Origin: Antiquaquibacter soli
Lineage (GTDB): Bacteria > Actinomycetota > Actinomycetes > Actinomycetales > Microbacteriaceae
Direction: 5' to 3'
NCBI RefSeq assembly: GCF_030580675.1
Contig: NZ_JAUQUB010000001.1
Location: forward strand, 186,001 to 250,000
DNA length: 64,000 nt
Position 1 is the first letter of the stretch. Each line of letters opens with the position of its first letter. The notes below the pieces were generated by a model. The model saw only the letters and a list, made by a program, of their open reading frames with translations, had not been told where the DNA came from and did no database searches. A program made the translations under genes and the position numbers. Shown piece by piece: positions 8,646 through 17,015 of this stretch.

Positions 8646-9881
8646 ATGAGCGAGTTGCGACCGAGGTCCGAGCTCCGTTCGGCGACCCCCGGACTCGCCC
8701 GGCACGGCCAGCTCCCCAAGCAGCGGGCGTGGCCGCTCGTGCTGCAGATCCTCGGCGCCGCGATCGTCGTGGTGCTCCTGAGCGGGGCATCCGTCGGCGC
8801 TGTCGTCGTCAACAGCCTCACGTCGAAGGTCGAGACCGTCACGATCATCGGCGAGACCGAGGGCCCGCCGCCGCAGATCGGCGCGATTGAGGGTGGCTTC
8901 AACATCCTCATCGTGGGCTCCGACACCCGCCTCGGCCAGAACGGCATCGGCGGCGACTACGAGGACGAGTCGGGCAACCTCAACGACGTCAACATCCTGC
9001 TGCACGTCTCGCAGGACCAGACCAACGCGGTCGCGATCTCCTTCCCCCGCGACATGGTCGTCGGCATCCCGGAGTGCCCGGACGAGGAGGGCGACACCAA
9101 GGGCTACTCGACGGAGCCCATCAACGTGGCTCTGTACTACGGCGGTCTCAACTGCGTCGTGATGACGGTGCAGGAGCTCACGGGACTGCCCATCCAGTTC
9201 GCCGGCATGATCACCTTCACCGGCGTCATCGCGATGGGCGACGCGATCGGCGGTGTCCCGGTGTGCTTCACGGGCCCGATCGATGACCCGAACACGGGTC
9301 TGCTCATCCCGCAGGCCGGCACCTTCGAGCTCCGCGGACTCGACGCGCTCGCGTTCCTGCGCTCCCGTGCCGGTGTCGGGGATGGCTCGGACCTCACCCG
9401 CATCTCGTCGCAGCAGGTCTACATGTCCGCCCTCGTGCGCAAGCTCCAGGCCGACGAGACTCTGTCTGACCCGACGCGCGTCTACAACCTCGCCAAGGCG
9501 GCGCTCACGAACATGCAGCTCTCGCAGGGTCTCGGCAACCTCGACACGATGGCGTCGATCGCCCTCGCGCTCAAGGACATCCCCGTCGAGCGCGTCACGT
9601 TCGTCCAGTACCCGGGCACGACCGGCGGCGACGGCGTGTACCTCGGCAAGGTGCAGCCCGACACCTACGCGGGCGAGCAGCTCATGGCCTACGTCCGCGC
9701 CGACCAGCCCTTCGTACTCACCGCCGCGGGCGACGACCGTGGCTCGACGGTCGACCCGAACGCGCCGGCGCCGGACCCGAACGCGACCACGCCGCCCGTC
9801 GACAACACGGGCCTCCCCGTGCTCGAAGGCGTGAGCGGTCAGACCGCCGCCCAGTACACCTGCTCGGTCGCGAACGAGTAA
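8646..9881 (+). CDS. LytR-CpsA-Psr (LCP) family protein, copy 2
   Basis: A 411-residue paralogue of the LCP protein at 7202, with the same layout: basic N-terminal tail containing LARHGQLP, one membrane helix, then the LCP domain with NILIVGSDTRLGQNGIGG, SFPRDMVVGIPEC and FLRSRAGVGDGSDLTRISSQ. The C-terminal tail is again Pro/Asp-rich and ends QYTCSVANE, like EYTCSVAYDF in copy 1. Start ATG 8646 (MSELRPRSE) is chosen because it aligns with MSDLRPRSG of copy 1; the frame is open further upstream but runs into the tRNA. The two copies may act on different glycopolymers or at different times. Confidence 0.92.
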   Translation: MSELRPRSELRSATPGLARHGQLPKQRAWPLVLQILGAAIVVVLLSGASVGAVVVNSLTSKVETVTIIGETEGPPPQIGAIEGGFNILIVGSDTRLGQNGIGGDYEDESGNLNDVNILLHVSQDQTNAVAISFPRDMVVGIPECPDEEGDTKGYSTEPINVALYYGGLNCVVMTVQELTGLPIQFAGMITFTGVIAMGDAIGGVPVCFTGPIDDPNTGLLIPQAGTFELRGLDALAFLRSRAGVGDGSDLTRISSQQVYMSALVRKLQADETLSDPTRVYNLAKAALTNMQLSQGLGNLDTMASIALALKDIPVERVTFVQYPGTTGGDGVYLGKVQPDTYAGEQLMAYVRADQPFVLTAAGDDRGSTVDPNAPAPDPNATTPPVDNTGLPVLEGVSGQTAAQYTCSVANE

Positions 9882-9966
9882 GCGGGCGGGACGCTCGCTC
9901 CCTGAGGCATGCCCCCTTCCCTCAGGCTCCCCAAGGGAGCAGTTCGCCCTCCCCGCGCCGACCGCA

Positions 9967-9972
9967 TATGAT
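9967..9972 (+). promoter_or_regulatory. -10 element of tRNA-Ser(GCT)
   Basis: TATGAT, 18 bases before the tRNA, matches the consensus at five of six positions. A weak TTCGCC lies 18 bases upstream as a possible -35. Confidence 0.5.
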
Positions 9973-9990
9973 GGCTGGTGGCTAACGCCA

Positions 9991-10081
9991 GGAGACGTCG
10001 CATAGTCCGGTCGAGTGCACCACCCTGCTAAGGTGGAGACCCCTTTATTGGGGTCCGAGGGTTCAAATCCCTCCGTCTCCG
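9991..10081 (+). tRNA. tRNA-Ser, anticodon GCT
   Basis: A 91-base type II tRNA. Acceptor GGAGACG pairs with CGTCTCC (10074-10080), with discriminator G10081. The anticodon stem CCACC/GGTGG encloses loop CTGCTAA with GCT at 10027-10029. A long variable arm (GACCCCTTTATTGGGGTC) is present. CCA is not encoded. It reads AGC/AGT codons. Confidence 0.96.
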
Positions 10082-10087
10082 CAGATC

Positions 10088-10122
10088 GAAACCCCCGGAG
10101 CCTCACTGCTTGCGGGGGTTTC
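10088..10122. terminator. Hairpin terminator between tRNA-Ser and a convergent hydrolase gene
   Basis: Perfect 10-base arms GAAACCCCCG and CGGGGGTTTC with a 15-base loop. It lies 7 bases after the tRNA and 18 bases before the end of the minus-strand gene, so it can serve both directions. Confidence 0.75.
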
Positions 10123-10139
10123 TCGCTGTCGCGCGACGG

Positions 10140-10937
10140 TCAGCTGAAGAAGTCCACGATGCGGGCGCCGAGCCCCCGCAGGTCGTCGGGCGTTCGCTGC
10201 ACCTCGAGCGTCGAGTTCGGCAGCAGCTCGTGCAGTCGCTCCGCCGTCGACACGGGATGCCCGGGGTCGCCGACCCACGGTCGAAGGAGCACGGGCTGCT
10301 GTATGCCGGCGACCGCGTCCGGGCTCGGGAAGTCAGCATCCGCCGCCCCGAGCATCACCTCGGCGGCGATGCTCTCGTCGATCTCCGACGGCGGCAGGAC
10401 CCAGCCGCCGGCGTCGAGGATCGGCAGGGGAGGGAGGGATGCCGCGGCCGCGGCGACCGCGGCGACGCCGTGCTCCCGCATGACGGAGGCGACCTGCCGG
10501 TAGTTCGCGGACTGGGCGGCCCGCGTCTCCCAGGCGGTCGGCGGGATGACGAGGGCGAGGCGGCGGAACCGGTCGGGCCGCGTGACGATGGCGTGCAGGA
10601 TCGTGCCCGCCCCCATCGATACTCCGATCGCGTCGACGGGCTCGTTCGGGGACACCACATCGAGCAGGGCCAGCAGGTCGTCGGCGAGCCGCGACCACCC
10701 GTAGTCCGCAGGCACCGGGCGGCCCGTGGAATGACCGTGCCCACGCGCGTCGTACCTCACGAGGCGGCGACCCCCGGCGGAGACGGGCGACCAGTCGAAC
10801 ACTCCGCCGGCCGCGTCGGCGGCTCGCGAGGAGGTCAGTCCATGCGCGGCGATCACGGCGGGACCCGAGCCCGGTCGATCGTCGTAGGCGAGTGTCGCGC
10901 CATCGCGGTCCAGGGTCCCTTCAAGGAGTTCGGCCAT
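10140..10937 (-). CDS. Alpha/beta hydrolase
   Basis: A 265-residue cytoplasmic alpha/beta-hydrolase-fold protein. The oxyanion region is VIAAHGLTSS, the nucleophile elbow GVSMGAG carries the catalytic Ser, VRYDARGHGHSTG is the typical strand-4 region, and the late GDPGHPVS holds the likely catalytic His. The substrate is unknown; esterase, lactonase and C-C hydrolase members share these motifs. The ATG at 10937 is divergent from the choloylglycine-hydrolase-like gene, 137 bases away. Confidence 0.85.
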   Translation of the reverse strand: MAELLEGTLDRDGATLAYDDRPGSGPAVIAAHGLTSSRAADAAGGVFDWSPVSAGGRRLVRYDARGHGHSTGRPVPADYGWSRLADDLLALLDVVSPNEPVDAIGVSMGAGTILHAIVTRPDRFRRLALVIPPTAWETRAAQSANYRQVASVMREHGVAAVAAAAASLPPLPILDAGGWVLPPSEIDESIAAEVMLGAADADFPSPDAVAGIQQPVLLRPWVGDPGHPVSTAERLHELLPNSTLEVQRTPDDLRGLGARIVDFFS

Positions 10938-11074
10938 GGTCCGACTCTACGGACAGCGGACCGACCTTCACCGCACGGAGGCCGCCGATGGGCCGAAAGC
11001 CCCTAATCGGGGATGCTCCGGGCGGTAGACCGGGGGGAGAAGCAACCAACGACCGGACGACGAGAGGGCGCTCC

Positions 11075-12046
11075 ATGTGCACCGCAGTCAGCTACACCAC
11101 TCAGGATCACTACTTCGGCAGAAACCTCGACCTCGAGATCTCGTACCACGAGACCGTCGTGGTGACGCCTCGCCAGTTTCCCTTCGAGTTCCGCCGGACG
11201 GAACCGCTCTCCAGCCACCACGCGATCATCGGCATCGCGACGGTCTCGGAGGGGTACCCGCTCTACTACGACGCGGTCAATGAGAAGGGCCTGGGCATGG
11301 CCGGGTTGAACTTCCCCGGTTCCGCGGACTACAAGCCCGAGTCGCCTGGCGGCACGAACGTCACCCCGTTCGAGTTCATCCCCTGGGTGCTCGGTCGCTT
11401 CGCATCGGTCGACGAGGCGGAGGAGGCCCTGGCAGATGTCACTCTCGTCGAGATCCCGTTCAGCGAGCGCTTCCCCCTCTCTCCGCTGCACTGGATCATC
11501 TCCGACAAGAGCCGCTCGATCGTGGTCGAGAGCGTGAAGGAGGGGCTGCGGGTGCACGACAACCCCTTCGGAGTTCTGACGAACAATCCCCCGTTCGACA
11601 TGCAGGCCTTCCGGATCAACGACTACGTGCACCTGTCGGTGGACCCGCCCGAGAATCGCTTGGCGCCGGGCATCCCGCTCGAGACCTACAGCCGGGGGAT
11701 GGGGGCCATCGGCCTCCCGGGCGACCTCTCGTCCGCGTCCCGGTTCGCGAAAGCGGTGTTCACGCGAGTGAACTCCGTGGCGGGCTCGTCGGAGTCGGAG
11801 TCGATCAGTCAGTTCTTCCACATCCTCGGCTCGGTCGCGCAACAGCGCGGCTGCGTTCGCGTCGGGGACGGCTTCGAGATCACGATCTACTCCTCGTGCT
11901 GCAACACAGATCGCGGGATCTACTACTACACGACCTACGAGAACAGCCAGATCACCGGAGTCGACATGCACAAGGAGGACCTGGACGCGACCGAGCTCGT
12001 CTCGTTCCCCCTCGTGATGGGCCAGCAGGTCAGCATGCAGAACTAG
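11075..12046 (+). CDS. Choloylglycine hydrolase / penicillin V acylase family protein
   Basis: A 323-residue Ntn-hydrolase of the linear amide C-N hydrolase family (C59). ATG 11075 gives MCTAVSY; removal of Met would expose the catalytic Cys2, which fixes the start despite an open frame upstream. Further family features are FGRNLDLE near residue 15, the NEKGLGMAGLNFPG segment, VLTNNPPFD with the conserved Asn, and a late RGIYYYTTYEN. Members cleave bile-salt conjugates, penicillin V or acyl-homoserine lactones; in a soil-type actinobacterium an acyl-amide substrate other than bile salts is more likely. No signal peptide is seen. Confidence 0.9.
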   Translation: MCTAVSYTTQDHYFGRNLDLEISYHETVVVTPRQFPFEFRRTEPLSSHHAIIGIATVSEGYPLYYDAVNEKGLGMAGLNFPGSADYKPESPGGTNVTPFEFIPWVLGRFASVDEAEEALADVTLVEIPFSERFPLSPLHWIISDKSRSIVVESVKEGLRVHDNPFGVLTNNPPFDMQAFRINDYVHLSVDPPENRLAPGIPLETYSRGMGAIGLPGDLSSASRFAKAVFTRVNSVAGSSESESISQFFHILGSVAQQRGCVRVGDGFEITIYSSCCNTDRGIYYYTTYENSQITGVDMHKEDLDATELVSFPLVMGQQVSMQN

Positions 12047-12067
12047 GCGGCCTTTCTCCCACACGGA

Positions 12068-12094
12068 TGTCGATTCCACCCCTGCCCGTTCGAC
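12068..12094 (+). promoter_or_regulatory. Candidate ECF42-type promoter
   Basis: TGTCGA (12068-12073), 17 bases, then CGAC (12091-12094), located 52 bases before the YciI-like gene and its ECF42 sigma gene. As I recall, published work on ECF42 in Streptomyces venezuelae gives TGTCGA and CGA/TC as the -35 and -10 signatures, so this fits autoregulation. Confidence 0.6.
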
Positions 12095-12145
12095 GTGTTC
12101 TATGACAGGGTCGAATCGCGGCCCCGCCGAACAGGGAGAACACTC

Positions 12146-12562
12146 ATGAAGTACATGCTGATCATGCGCACCACCGACGCTGCACTCGAGGCGAGCAAGG
12201 AGATCGACTTCGAGGAGGTCATCAACGCCATGGGCGCCTACAACGAGTCGATGATCAAGGCGGGCGTGCTCGCGGGCGGGGACGGGCTGGCGCCCGCGAC
12301 CGAGGGTGTCGTCGTCGACTTCTCCGGCGACAAGCCGATCGTCACCGACGGCCCCTACGGCGAGACGCACGAGCTGTTCAACGGCTTCTGGATCGTGGAT
12401 GTCTCGAGCAAGGAGGAAGCCGTGGAGTGGGCATCCCGCGCTCCTCTGGGGCCCGGCTCGAAGCTCGAGGTGCGGCGCATCACCGACGAGTCGGACTTCG
12501 AGTCGTTCGCCGACAACGAGTACATCCAGAAGGAAGCGGAGTGGCGGGCCCAGGGCCTCTGA
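12146..12562 (+). CDS. YciI/DGPF-family protein
   Basis: A 138-residue protein of the YCII-related family, whose members are small ferredoxin-like-fold proteins. It has the DGPF-type motif at TDGPYGETHELFNGFWIVD and begins MKYMLIMRTTD, typical of the family. ATG 12146 follows AGGGAGAA. DGPF proteins are the usual genomic partners of ECF42 sigma factors, and an ECF42-type gene follows 19 bases downstream. The molecular function is unknown; it is a probable target and partner of that sigma factor. Confidence 0.9.
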   Translation: MKYMLIMRTTDAALEASKEIDFEEVINAMGAYNESMIKAGVLAGGDGLAPATEGVVVDFSGDKPIVTDGPYGETHELFNGFWIVDVSSKEEAVEWASRAPLGPGSKLEVRRITDESDFESFADNEYIQKEAEWRAQGL

Positions 12563-12581
12563 GCCGCTCGGTTCCGAGACC

Positions 12582-13808
12582 ATGACCGACATCGCCCGCT
12601 CGGTCGACGCGGTGTGGCGCATCGAGAGCGCCCGCATCGTCGGCGCCCTCACGCGGATGACCGGCGACGTGGGTCTCGCGGAGGATCTCGCCCAAGAGGC
12701 GCTCGTCGATGCACTTCGCCAGTGGCCGGAGTCGGGTATCCCGCAGAATCCGGGAGCCTGGCTCACGGCCGTGGCGAAGCGCCGTGCGATCGACGGGTGG
12801 CGGCGGCGCGAGCGCCTCGACGATCGCTACCGCGCGCTCGCGCACGACCTTGAGACCCAGGGCGCCGAGGAGTGGCAGCCCATCGACGACGACGTGCTGC
12901 GCCTCGTGTTCACCGCGTGCCACCCGGTGCTGTCGCGGGAGTCGCAGGTGGCGCTCACCCTGCGCGTCGTCGGCGGGCTCACGAGTGAGGAGATCGCGCG
13001 GATGCTCCTCGTCCCCGTCGCGACCGTGCAGGCGCGCATCACCCGCGCGAAGAAGACACTCGCCGCCGCTCACGTGCCGTTCGAGGCGCCCGACCCCAGC
13101 GAGTGGGGGCCGCGGCTGGGCGGCGTGCTGGGCGTGGTGTACCTGATCTTCACCGAGGGGTATGCCGCGACATCCGGCGACCGGTGGATCCGCACCGACC
13201 TCGCGAGGGAGGCGCTGCGCCTCGGCCGCGTGATCGCGGAGCTGTTGCCGCGTGAGCCGGAGGTGCACGGGCTCGTCGCGCTCATGGAGTTCCAGTCGTC
13301 GAGGTTCGGCGCCCGCGTCGCGCGCGACGGCAGCCCGATCCTCCTCGCCGACCAGGACCGCACCCGCTGGGACCGCGCTCAGATCGCCCGTGGCGTAGCA
13401 GCGCTGCAGCGGGCGGATGCCCTGGGCCGCGGCCGCGGACCGTTCGCGCTCCAGGCCGCCATCGCCGAGTGCCACGCGGTCGCGCCGAGTGTCGAGGCGA
13501 CCGACTGGGAGCGCATCGTGCTGCTCTACGAGGCGCTCGGCCGCCTCGCTCCCAACCCGGTCGTGGAGCTCAACCGCGCCGTCGCCGTCTCGATGGCCAC
13601 CGGCCCGGCGACCGCGCTGCGGATCGTGGATGCCCTCGCCGACGCCGGCCAGCTGCGCGGCTCGCACCTGCTGCCGAGCGTGCGCGGCGAACTGCTGTCA
13701 CGGCTGGGGCGCACGGAGGACGCCCGGGCCGCACTGCTCGAGGCGGCGGCGCTCACGTCGAACACCCGTGAAGCCGCGGTGCTGCGGGGCAAGGCGCAGG
13801 CGCTCTAG
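12582..13808 (+). CDS. RNA polymerase sigma factor, ECF42 type
   Basis: A 408-residue sigma-70-family protein, about twice normal ECF length. Sigma region 2 is in AEDLAQEALVDALRQWP and NPGAWLTAVAKRRAIDGWRR; region 4 is LTLRVVGGLTSEEIARMLLVPVATVQARI split across the text. A long C-terminal helical region of about 220 residues (VYLIFTEGYAATSG, LYEALGRLAPNPVVELNRAVAV) is the DUF6596/TPR-like extension that marks ECF42. No anti-sigma gene is near, as usual for this group, where the extension is thought to control activity. The stop overlaps the convergent tetR stop within CTAG. Confidence 0.93.
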   Translation: MTDIARSVDAVWRIESARIVGALTRMTGDVGLAEDLAQEALVDALRQWPESGIPQNPGAWLTAVAKRRAIDGWRRRERLDDRYRALAHDLETQGAEEWQPIDDDVLRLVFTACHPVLSRESQVALTLRVVGGLTSEEIARMLLVPVATVQARITRAKKTLAAAHVPFEAPDPSEWGPRLGGVLGVVYLIFTEGYAATSGDRWIRTDLAREALRLGRVIAELLPREPEVHGLVALMEFQSSRFGARVARDGSPILLADQDRTRWDRAQIARGVAALQRADALGRGRGPFALQAAIAECHAVAPSVEATDWERIVLLYEALGRLAPNPVVELNRAVAVSMATGPATALRIVDALADAGQLRGSHLLPSVRGELLSRLGRTEDARAALLEAAALTSNTREAAVLRGKAQAL

Positions 13809-14380
13809 CGCTCCAGCCACCCGCGCTCGAGGATCGCGAAGCTCGCGTCGAGCATGTCGAACGGGCGCGGCGACTCCGCGATGAGGTTCTGCACCTGCAG
13901 CGCGAAGCGGGAGAACGCGCGCTGTTCGTCCGTGGGCTCGGGGATGCCGCGGTCGTCGGCGATGGCTTGGGCGAGGGCATCCTCGTATCGGATCCACATG
14001 CGCTGCGCGTACTCGCTCAACGCGGGGGTGGAGTCGACGAGGGCCCAGAAGCGCTTGACCTGGTCGTCGCGGTCGCCGTGCTCGAGGAGGCCCGCGCGGT
14101 AGTGCGCGTGGAGTGCCTGCAGGATGCTCGTGCCCTCCGCGCGGTCGCGCACGGCGGCCACGAGCTCGTCGCGCTGCTCGTCGTCCTCGTCGAAGACGAG
14201 CGCCTCCTTCTGCGGGAAGTGCGCGAACACGGTCGTGGGGGAGACATCGGCCTTGTCGGCGATCTCGCGGATCGACACGTTGTCGAAGCCGCGCTCGAGG
14301 AAGAGCTCGGTTGCGGCATTGGAGATCGCCTTGCGCGTCGCGGCTTTCTTGCGCTCGCGGCGGCCGGGCTGAGCATCCAT
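13805..14380 (-). CDS. TetR family transcriptional regulator
   Basis: A 191-residue repressor. The HTH is at about residues 10-55 (ATRKAISNAATELFLERG, VSIREIADKADVSPTTVFAHF), with a C-terminal ligand-binding domain. The frame stays open far upstream on this strand, but the ATG at 14380 (MDAQPGRRERKKAATRKA) is the only start matching the family. It is divergent from an MFS transporter, with 57 bases between the starts, so it likely represses that exporter and itself. Its TAG stop shares the CTAG palindrome with the stop of the ECF42 gene. Confidence 0.92.
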   Translation of the reverse strand: MDAQPGRRERKKAATRKAISNAATELFLERGFDNVSIREIADKADVSPTTVFAHFPQKEALVFDEDDEQRDELVAAVRDRAEGTSILQALHAHYRAGLLEHGDRDDQVKRFWALVDSTPALSEYAQRMWIRYEDALAQAIADDRGIPEPTDEQRAFSRFALQVQNLIAESPRPFDMLDASFAILERGWLER

Positions 14381-14403
14381 GCCCTCAGGATAGCAAACCT
14401 GGA

Positions 14404-14431
14404 TTGACAACAAAACTGGTACGAGTACAGT
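14404..14431 (+). promoter_or_regulatory. MFS promoter with candidate TetR operator
   Basis: TTGACA (14404-14409), 16 bases, TACAGT (14426-14431), then only 6 bases to the ATG at 14438. This implies a leaderless mRNA. An imperfect inverted repeat, AACTGGTACGAGTACAGTT (14415-14433), covers the -10, as expected for TetR-type repression. Confidence 0.6.
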
Positions 14432-14437
14432 TACGGT

Positions 14438-15697
14438 ATGACTCAAGACATTCGCACCGGGCGTCGGGCCTGGTTCATGCTCATCGCCATCACCATGCTC
14501 ACGACGGCGGGCATGACCGTCGTGCTCCCGGTGCTGCCGTTCGTCGTGCAGCGGTACGTGCCCGATCAGTCGCACCTCGCCGTCTGGGTGGGTGTGCTCG
14601 AGGCGGTCAACGCGCTGTGCGCGTTCCTCGTCGCGCCCTTCCTCGGCCGGCTCTCCGACCGCGTCGGACGCCGTCCCATCATCGTGATCGCCGCCTTCGG
14701 CGCCGTGGTCGGCTACCTCCTGTTCGGCATCGGCGGCTCGATCTGGGTGCTGCTCCTCGGCCGTGTCATCCAGGGCATCACGGCCGGCGACCTCCCGGCC
14801 CTGTTCGCGTACCTCGCCGACATCACTCCGCCGGAGCAGCGCGCCAAGCGCTTCGGGCTCCTGGGCGCGCTCGCGGGCATCGGCACCATGGTCGGTCCGG
14901 CCCTCGGAGGACTGCTCGCCGCGGTGGATGTCACGCTGCCCGTCTTCGCGACCGCGGGCTTCGCGGCCGTCATCGCCGTGCTCAGTCTCGTTCTGCTGCC
15001 CGAGAGCCTCGCCCCTGAGAACCGTGCCACGGAGCTGACGGTGCGCGACATGCACCCGCTCCGGGTGTTCCGCGAGGTGTTCGCGCGCCGCGAGCTGCGG
15101 CCGCTCATGCTCGCCCTCGTGTTCACGACCGTGCCTTTCCTGTTCTTCGTGAACAACTTCAGTGTGCTGGCGATCGACTCGATCGCCTGGACGGCCACCC
15201 AAGTCGGCCTCGTCACGGCTGCGGTCGGAATCATCGACATCGTCATCCAGGGGCTGCTGCTGGGCATCCTCGTCAAGCGCATCGGCGAGCGCGGCGTGCT
15301 CATCGCGGGAATCGCCGCCCAGGGCGTCGGGATGCTCGGGCTCGCGCTCGTGGCATCCGTGCTCGCCGAGCCGCTCGTGTTCATCGTGGGAACGCTCGTC
15401 CTCGCCGCAGGCCAGGGCGCCGCGACCGCGACCATGGACGCCGTGCTCTCCACCGCTGTCGGGCACGACGAGCAGGGGTGGATCGCGGGGGCCATCCAGT
15501 CCCTCAACTCGGGGCTCGGGGTTGTCGCGCCGCTGCTCGCGGGAGCCCTCTACGCGAGCATCGCGCACTCGGCGCCGTACTGGCTCGGGATCGCGCTCTT
15601 CGCGGTGGCGATCGTTCTCCTCGCGCGGGTGCGGACCACGGGGAGCGCGTCCGCAACCCTGGAACCCGCCGCCACGGAGCCAGCCGCTCGGCATTGA
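14438..15697 (+). CDS. MFS transporter, drug-efflux type
   Basis: A 419-residue membrane protein with about 12 hydrophobic helices. The MFS motif A is in FLGRLSDRVGRRPIIV between helices 2 and 3, and PVLPFVVQRYVPDQ in helix 1 is typical of TetA/MdtG-like drug:proton antiporters. The divergent TetR gene suggests induction by an exported compound. A short 3' region with ACTTGTTTTTTGCAAGT separates it from the VOC gene. Confidence 0.9.
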   Translation: MTQDIRTGRRAWFMLIAITMLTTAGMTVVLPVLPFVVQRYVPDQSHLAVWVGVLEAVNALCAFLVAPFLGRLSDRVGRRPIIVIAAFGAVVGYLLFGIGGSIWVLLLGRVIQGITAGDLPALFAYLADITPPEQRAKRFGLLGALAGIGTMVGPALGGLLAAVDVTLPVFATAGFAAVIAVLSLVLLPESLAPENRATELTVRDMHPLRVFREVFARRELRPLMLALVFTTVPFLFFVNNFSVLAIDSIAWTATQVGLVTAAVGIIDIVIQGLLLGILVKRIGERGVLIAGIAAQGVGMLGLALVASVLAEPLVFIVGTLVLAAGQGAATATMDAVLSTAVGHDEQGWIAGAIQSLNSGLGVVAPLLAGALYASIAHSAPYWLGIALFAVAIVLLARVRTTGSASATLEPAATEPAARH

Positions 15698-15748
15698 CGA
15701 TCTACTTGTTTTTTGCAAGTGTTAACGCACATCGTCGAGAGGAACCCC

Positions 15749-16183
15749 ATGGCCCAGATGTTCGTCAACCTGCCCGTCACCGACCTCGAGCGCGCGAAGA
15801 CGTTCTACACCGCGCTCGGCTTCACCATCAATCCGGCGTTCACCGACCACAACGCCGCGTGCGTCGTCGTCGACGAGGGCCACAACTACTTCATGATCCT
15901 CACCCGCGAGTTCTTCCAGACGTTCACCGACCTCCCGCTCGGGGACAACGCGACGTCGCCGTCGGTCGCGACCGCGATCTTCGTCGACTCCCGCGCCGAG
16001 GTCGACGCCGCCGCCGAAGCGGGTCTCGCCGCGGGCGGCACCGAGGCGCGCCCGGCCGCCGACTACGGCTTCATGTACCAGCGCCAGCTCACCGACCCTG
16101 ACGGCAACCTCATCGAGTTCGGCTGGATGGACCCCGTCGCCGCCGAGCAGGGTCCCGAGGCGTTCGCCGCCCAGCAGGCCTAG
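15749..16183 (+). CDS. VOC family protein (glyoxalase/bleomycin-resistance fold)
   Basis: A 144-residue protein with two beta-alpha-beta-beta-beta modules: MAQMFVNLPVTDLERAKTFY at the start and TDPDGNLIEFGWMDP near the end, the latter with the conserved Glu of the metal site. Start ATG 15749 follows GAGAGG. It is three bases upstream of an HxlR regulator, and the two likely form one transcript. It belongs to the lactoylglutathione-lyase-like group without a predictable substrate. Confidence 0.88.
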   Translation: MAQMFVNLPVTDLERAKTFYTALGFTINPAFTDHNAACVVVDEGHNYFMILTREFFQTFTDLPLGDNATSPSVATAIFVDSRAEVDAAAEAGLAAGGTEARPAADYGFMYQRQLTDPDGNLIEFGWMDPVAAEQGPEAFAAQQA

Positions 16184-16186
16184 CGC

Positions 16187-16828
16187 GTGGCGGCGCGTGA
16201 CTACGGTCAGTACTCGGGCATCACGCGAGCCCTCGAACTCGTCGGCGAGCGGTGGGCGATGCTCATCGTGCGCGACCTGCTCGTCGGCCCGCGCCGCTAC
16301 GGCGAGCTCGCCGCGAGCCTGTCGCGCATCCCCAGCAATATCCTCGCGTCGCGCCTCAAGGAGCTGCAGGCCGCGGGGGTCATCCGTCGGATGCCCCGCT
16401 CCCGAGTCATCGTGTACGAGCTCACCGAGTACGGCCGCGAACTGGAGCCCGTCGTCCTCGCGCTCGGCGCGTGGGGTTACCGCGCCCTCGACGACCCACG
16501 CGACGAGCAACTCATCACCCCCGAGTCGATGACGATCGACCTGCGGTCGGCGTTCCGCGCGTCGGTCGCGGCCGGCCTGCCTCCCACGGCCTACGCGGCG
16601 CGCGTCGGCGGAGCGGAGCTGCTGGTGCGAGTGGATGGCTCGCGACTGGATGTCTCGAGCGACGACGGACCCGCCGACCTCGGGTTCACGGCCGGCGCGG
16701 GCATCCGTCGACTCATCCTCGGGGAGCTGCCAGCCGATCGCGCCATCGCCAGCGGCGTCGTCGAGGTGACCCACGGGGAGGTCGCGCTGCTCGACCGGTT
16801 CGCGAGCACGTTCCGCCTCGCGGCGTGA
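16187..16828 (+). CDS. HxlR family transcriptional regulator
   Basis: A 213-residue protein starting at GTG 16187. The winged-helix domain covers about residues 5-100: YGQYSGITRALELVGERWAM, LLVGPRRYGELAASL, PSNILASRLKELQAAGVI. The C-terminal 100 residues form an SCP2-like domain (RVGGAELLVRVDGSRLDV), an extension seen in many actinobacterial HxlR proteins. It sits 3 bases after the VOC gene and probably controls that pair in response to an aldehyde, quinone or similar stress; the signal is inference. Confidence 0.9.
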   Translation: MAARDYGQYSGITRALELVGERWAMLIVRDLLVGPRRYGELAASLSRIPSNILASRLKELQAAGVIRRMPRSRVIVYELTEYGRELEPVVLALGAWGYRALDDPRDEQLITPESMTIDLRSAFRASVAAGLPPTAYAARVGGAELLVRVDGSRLDVSSDDGPADLGFTAGAGIRRLILGELPADRAIASGVVEVTHGEVALLDRFASTFRLAA

Positions 16829-17015
16829 GTCGGAGCTCGACGTTCTGAGTCTCATCCTGCAACTTTCGGCGGTATCCGTGTGCCGCGGCGCGCGGATCGC
16901 GCCGAACACCGCGGATGGCTGCGTTCGCTCCGCGGTGCCGAGAGTCAACCGGGGTGCGCCCGGACGTGACGAAACATAGACTCTCCTGACGACCTGCACC
17001 GAGGCGGGCGCGAGG

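Noticed and set aside
11075-12046. Calling the Ntn-hydrolase a bile salt hydrolase
   Set aside because: Family motifs do not separate bile salt hydrolases from penicillin or acyl-homoserine-lactone acylases, and nothing suggests a gut organism.
14381-15718. Long upstream extension of the tetR frame
   Set aside because: It runs opposite the MFS gene and through the divergent promoter, and has His/Glu/Asp-rich shadow composition; the ATG at 14380 starts the normal TetR domain.
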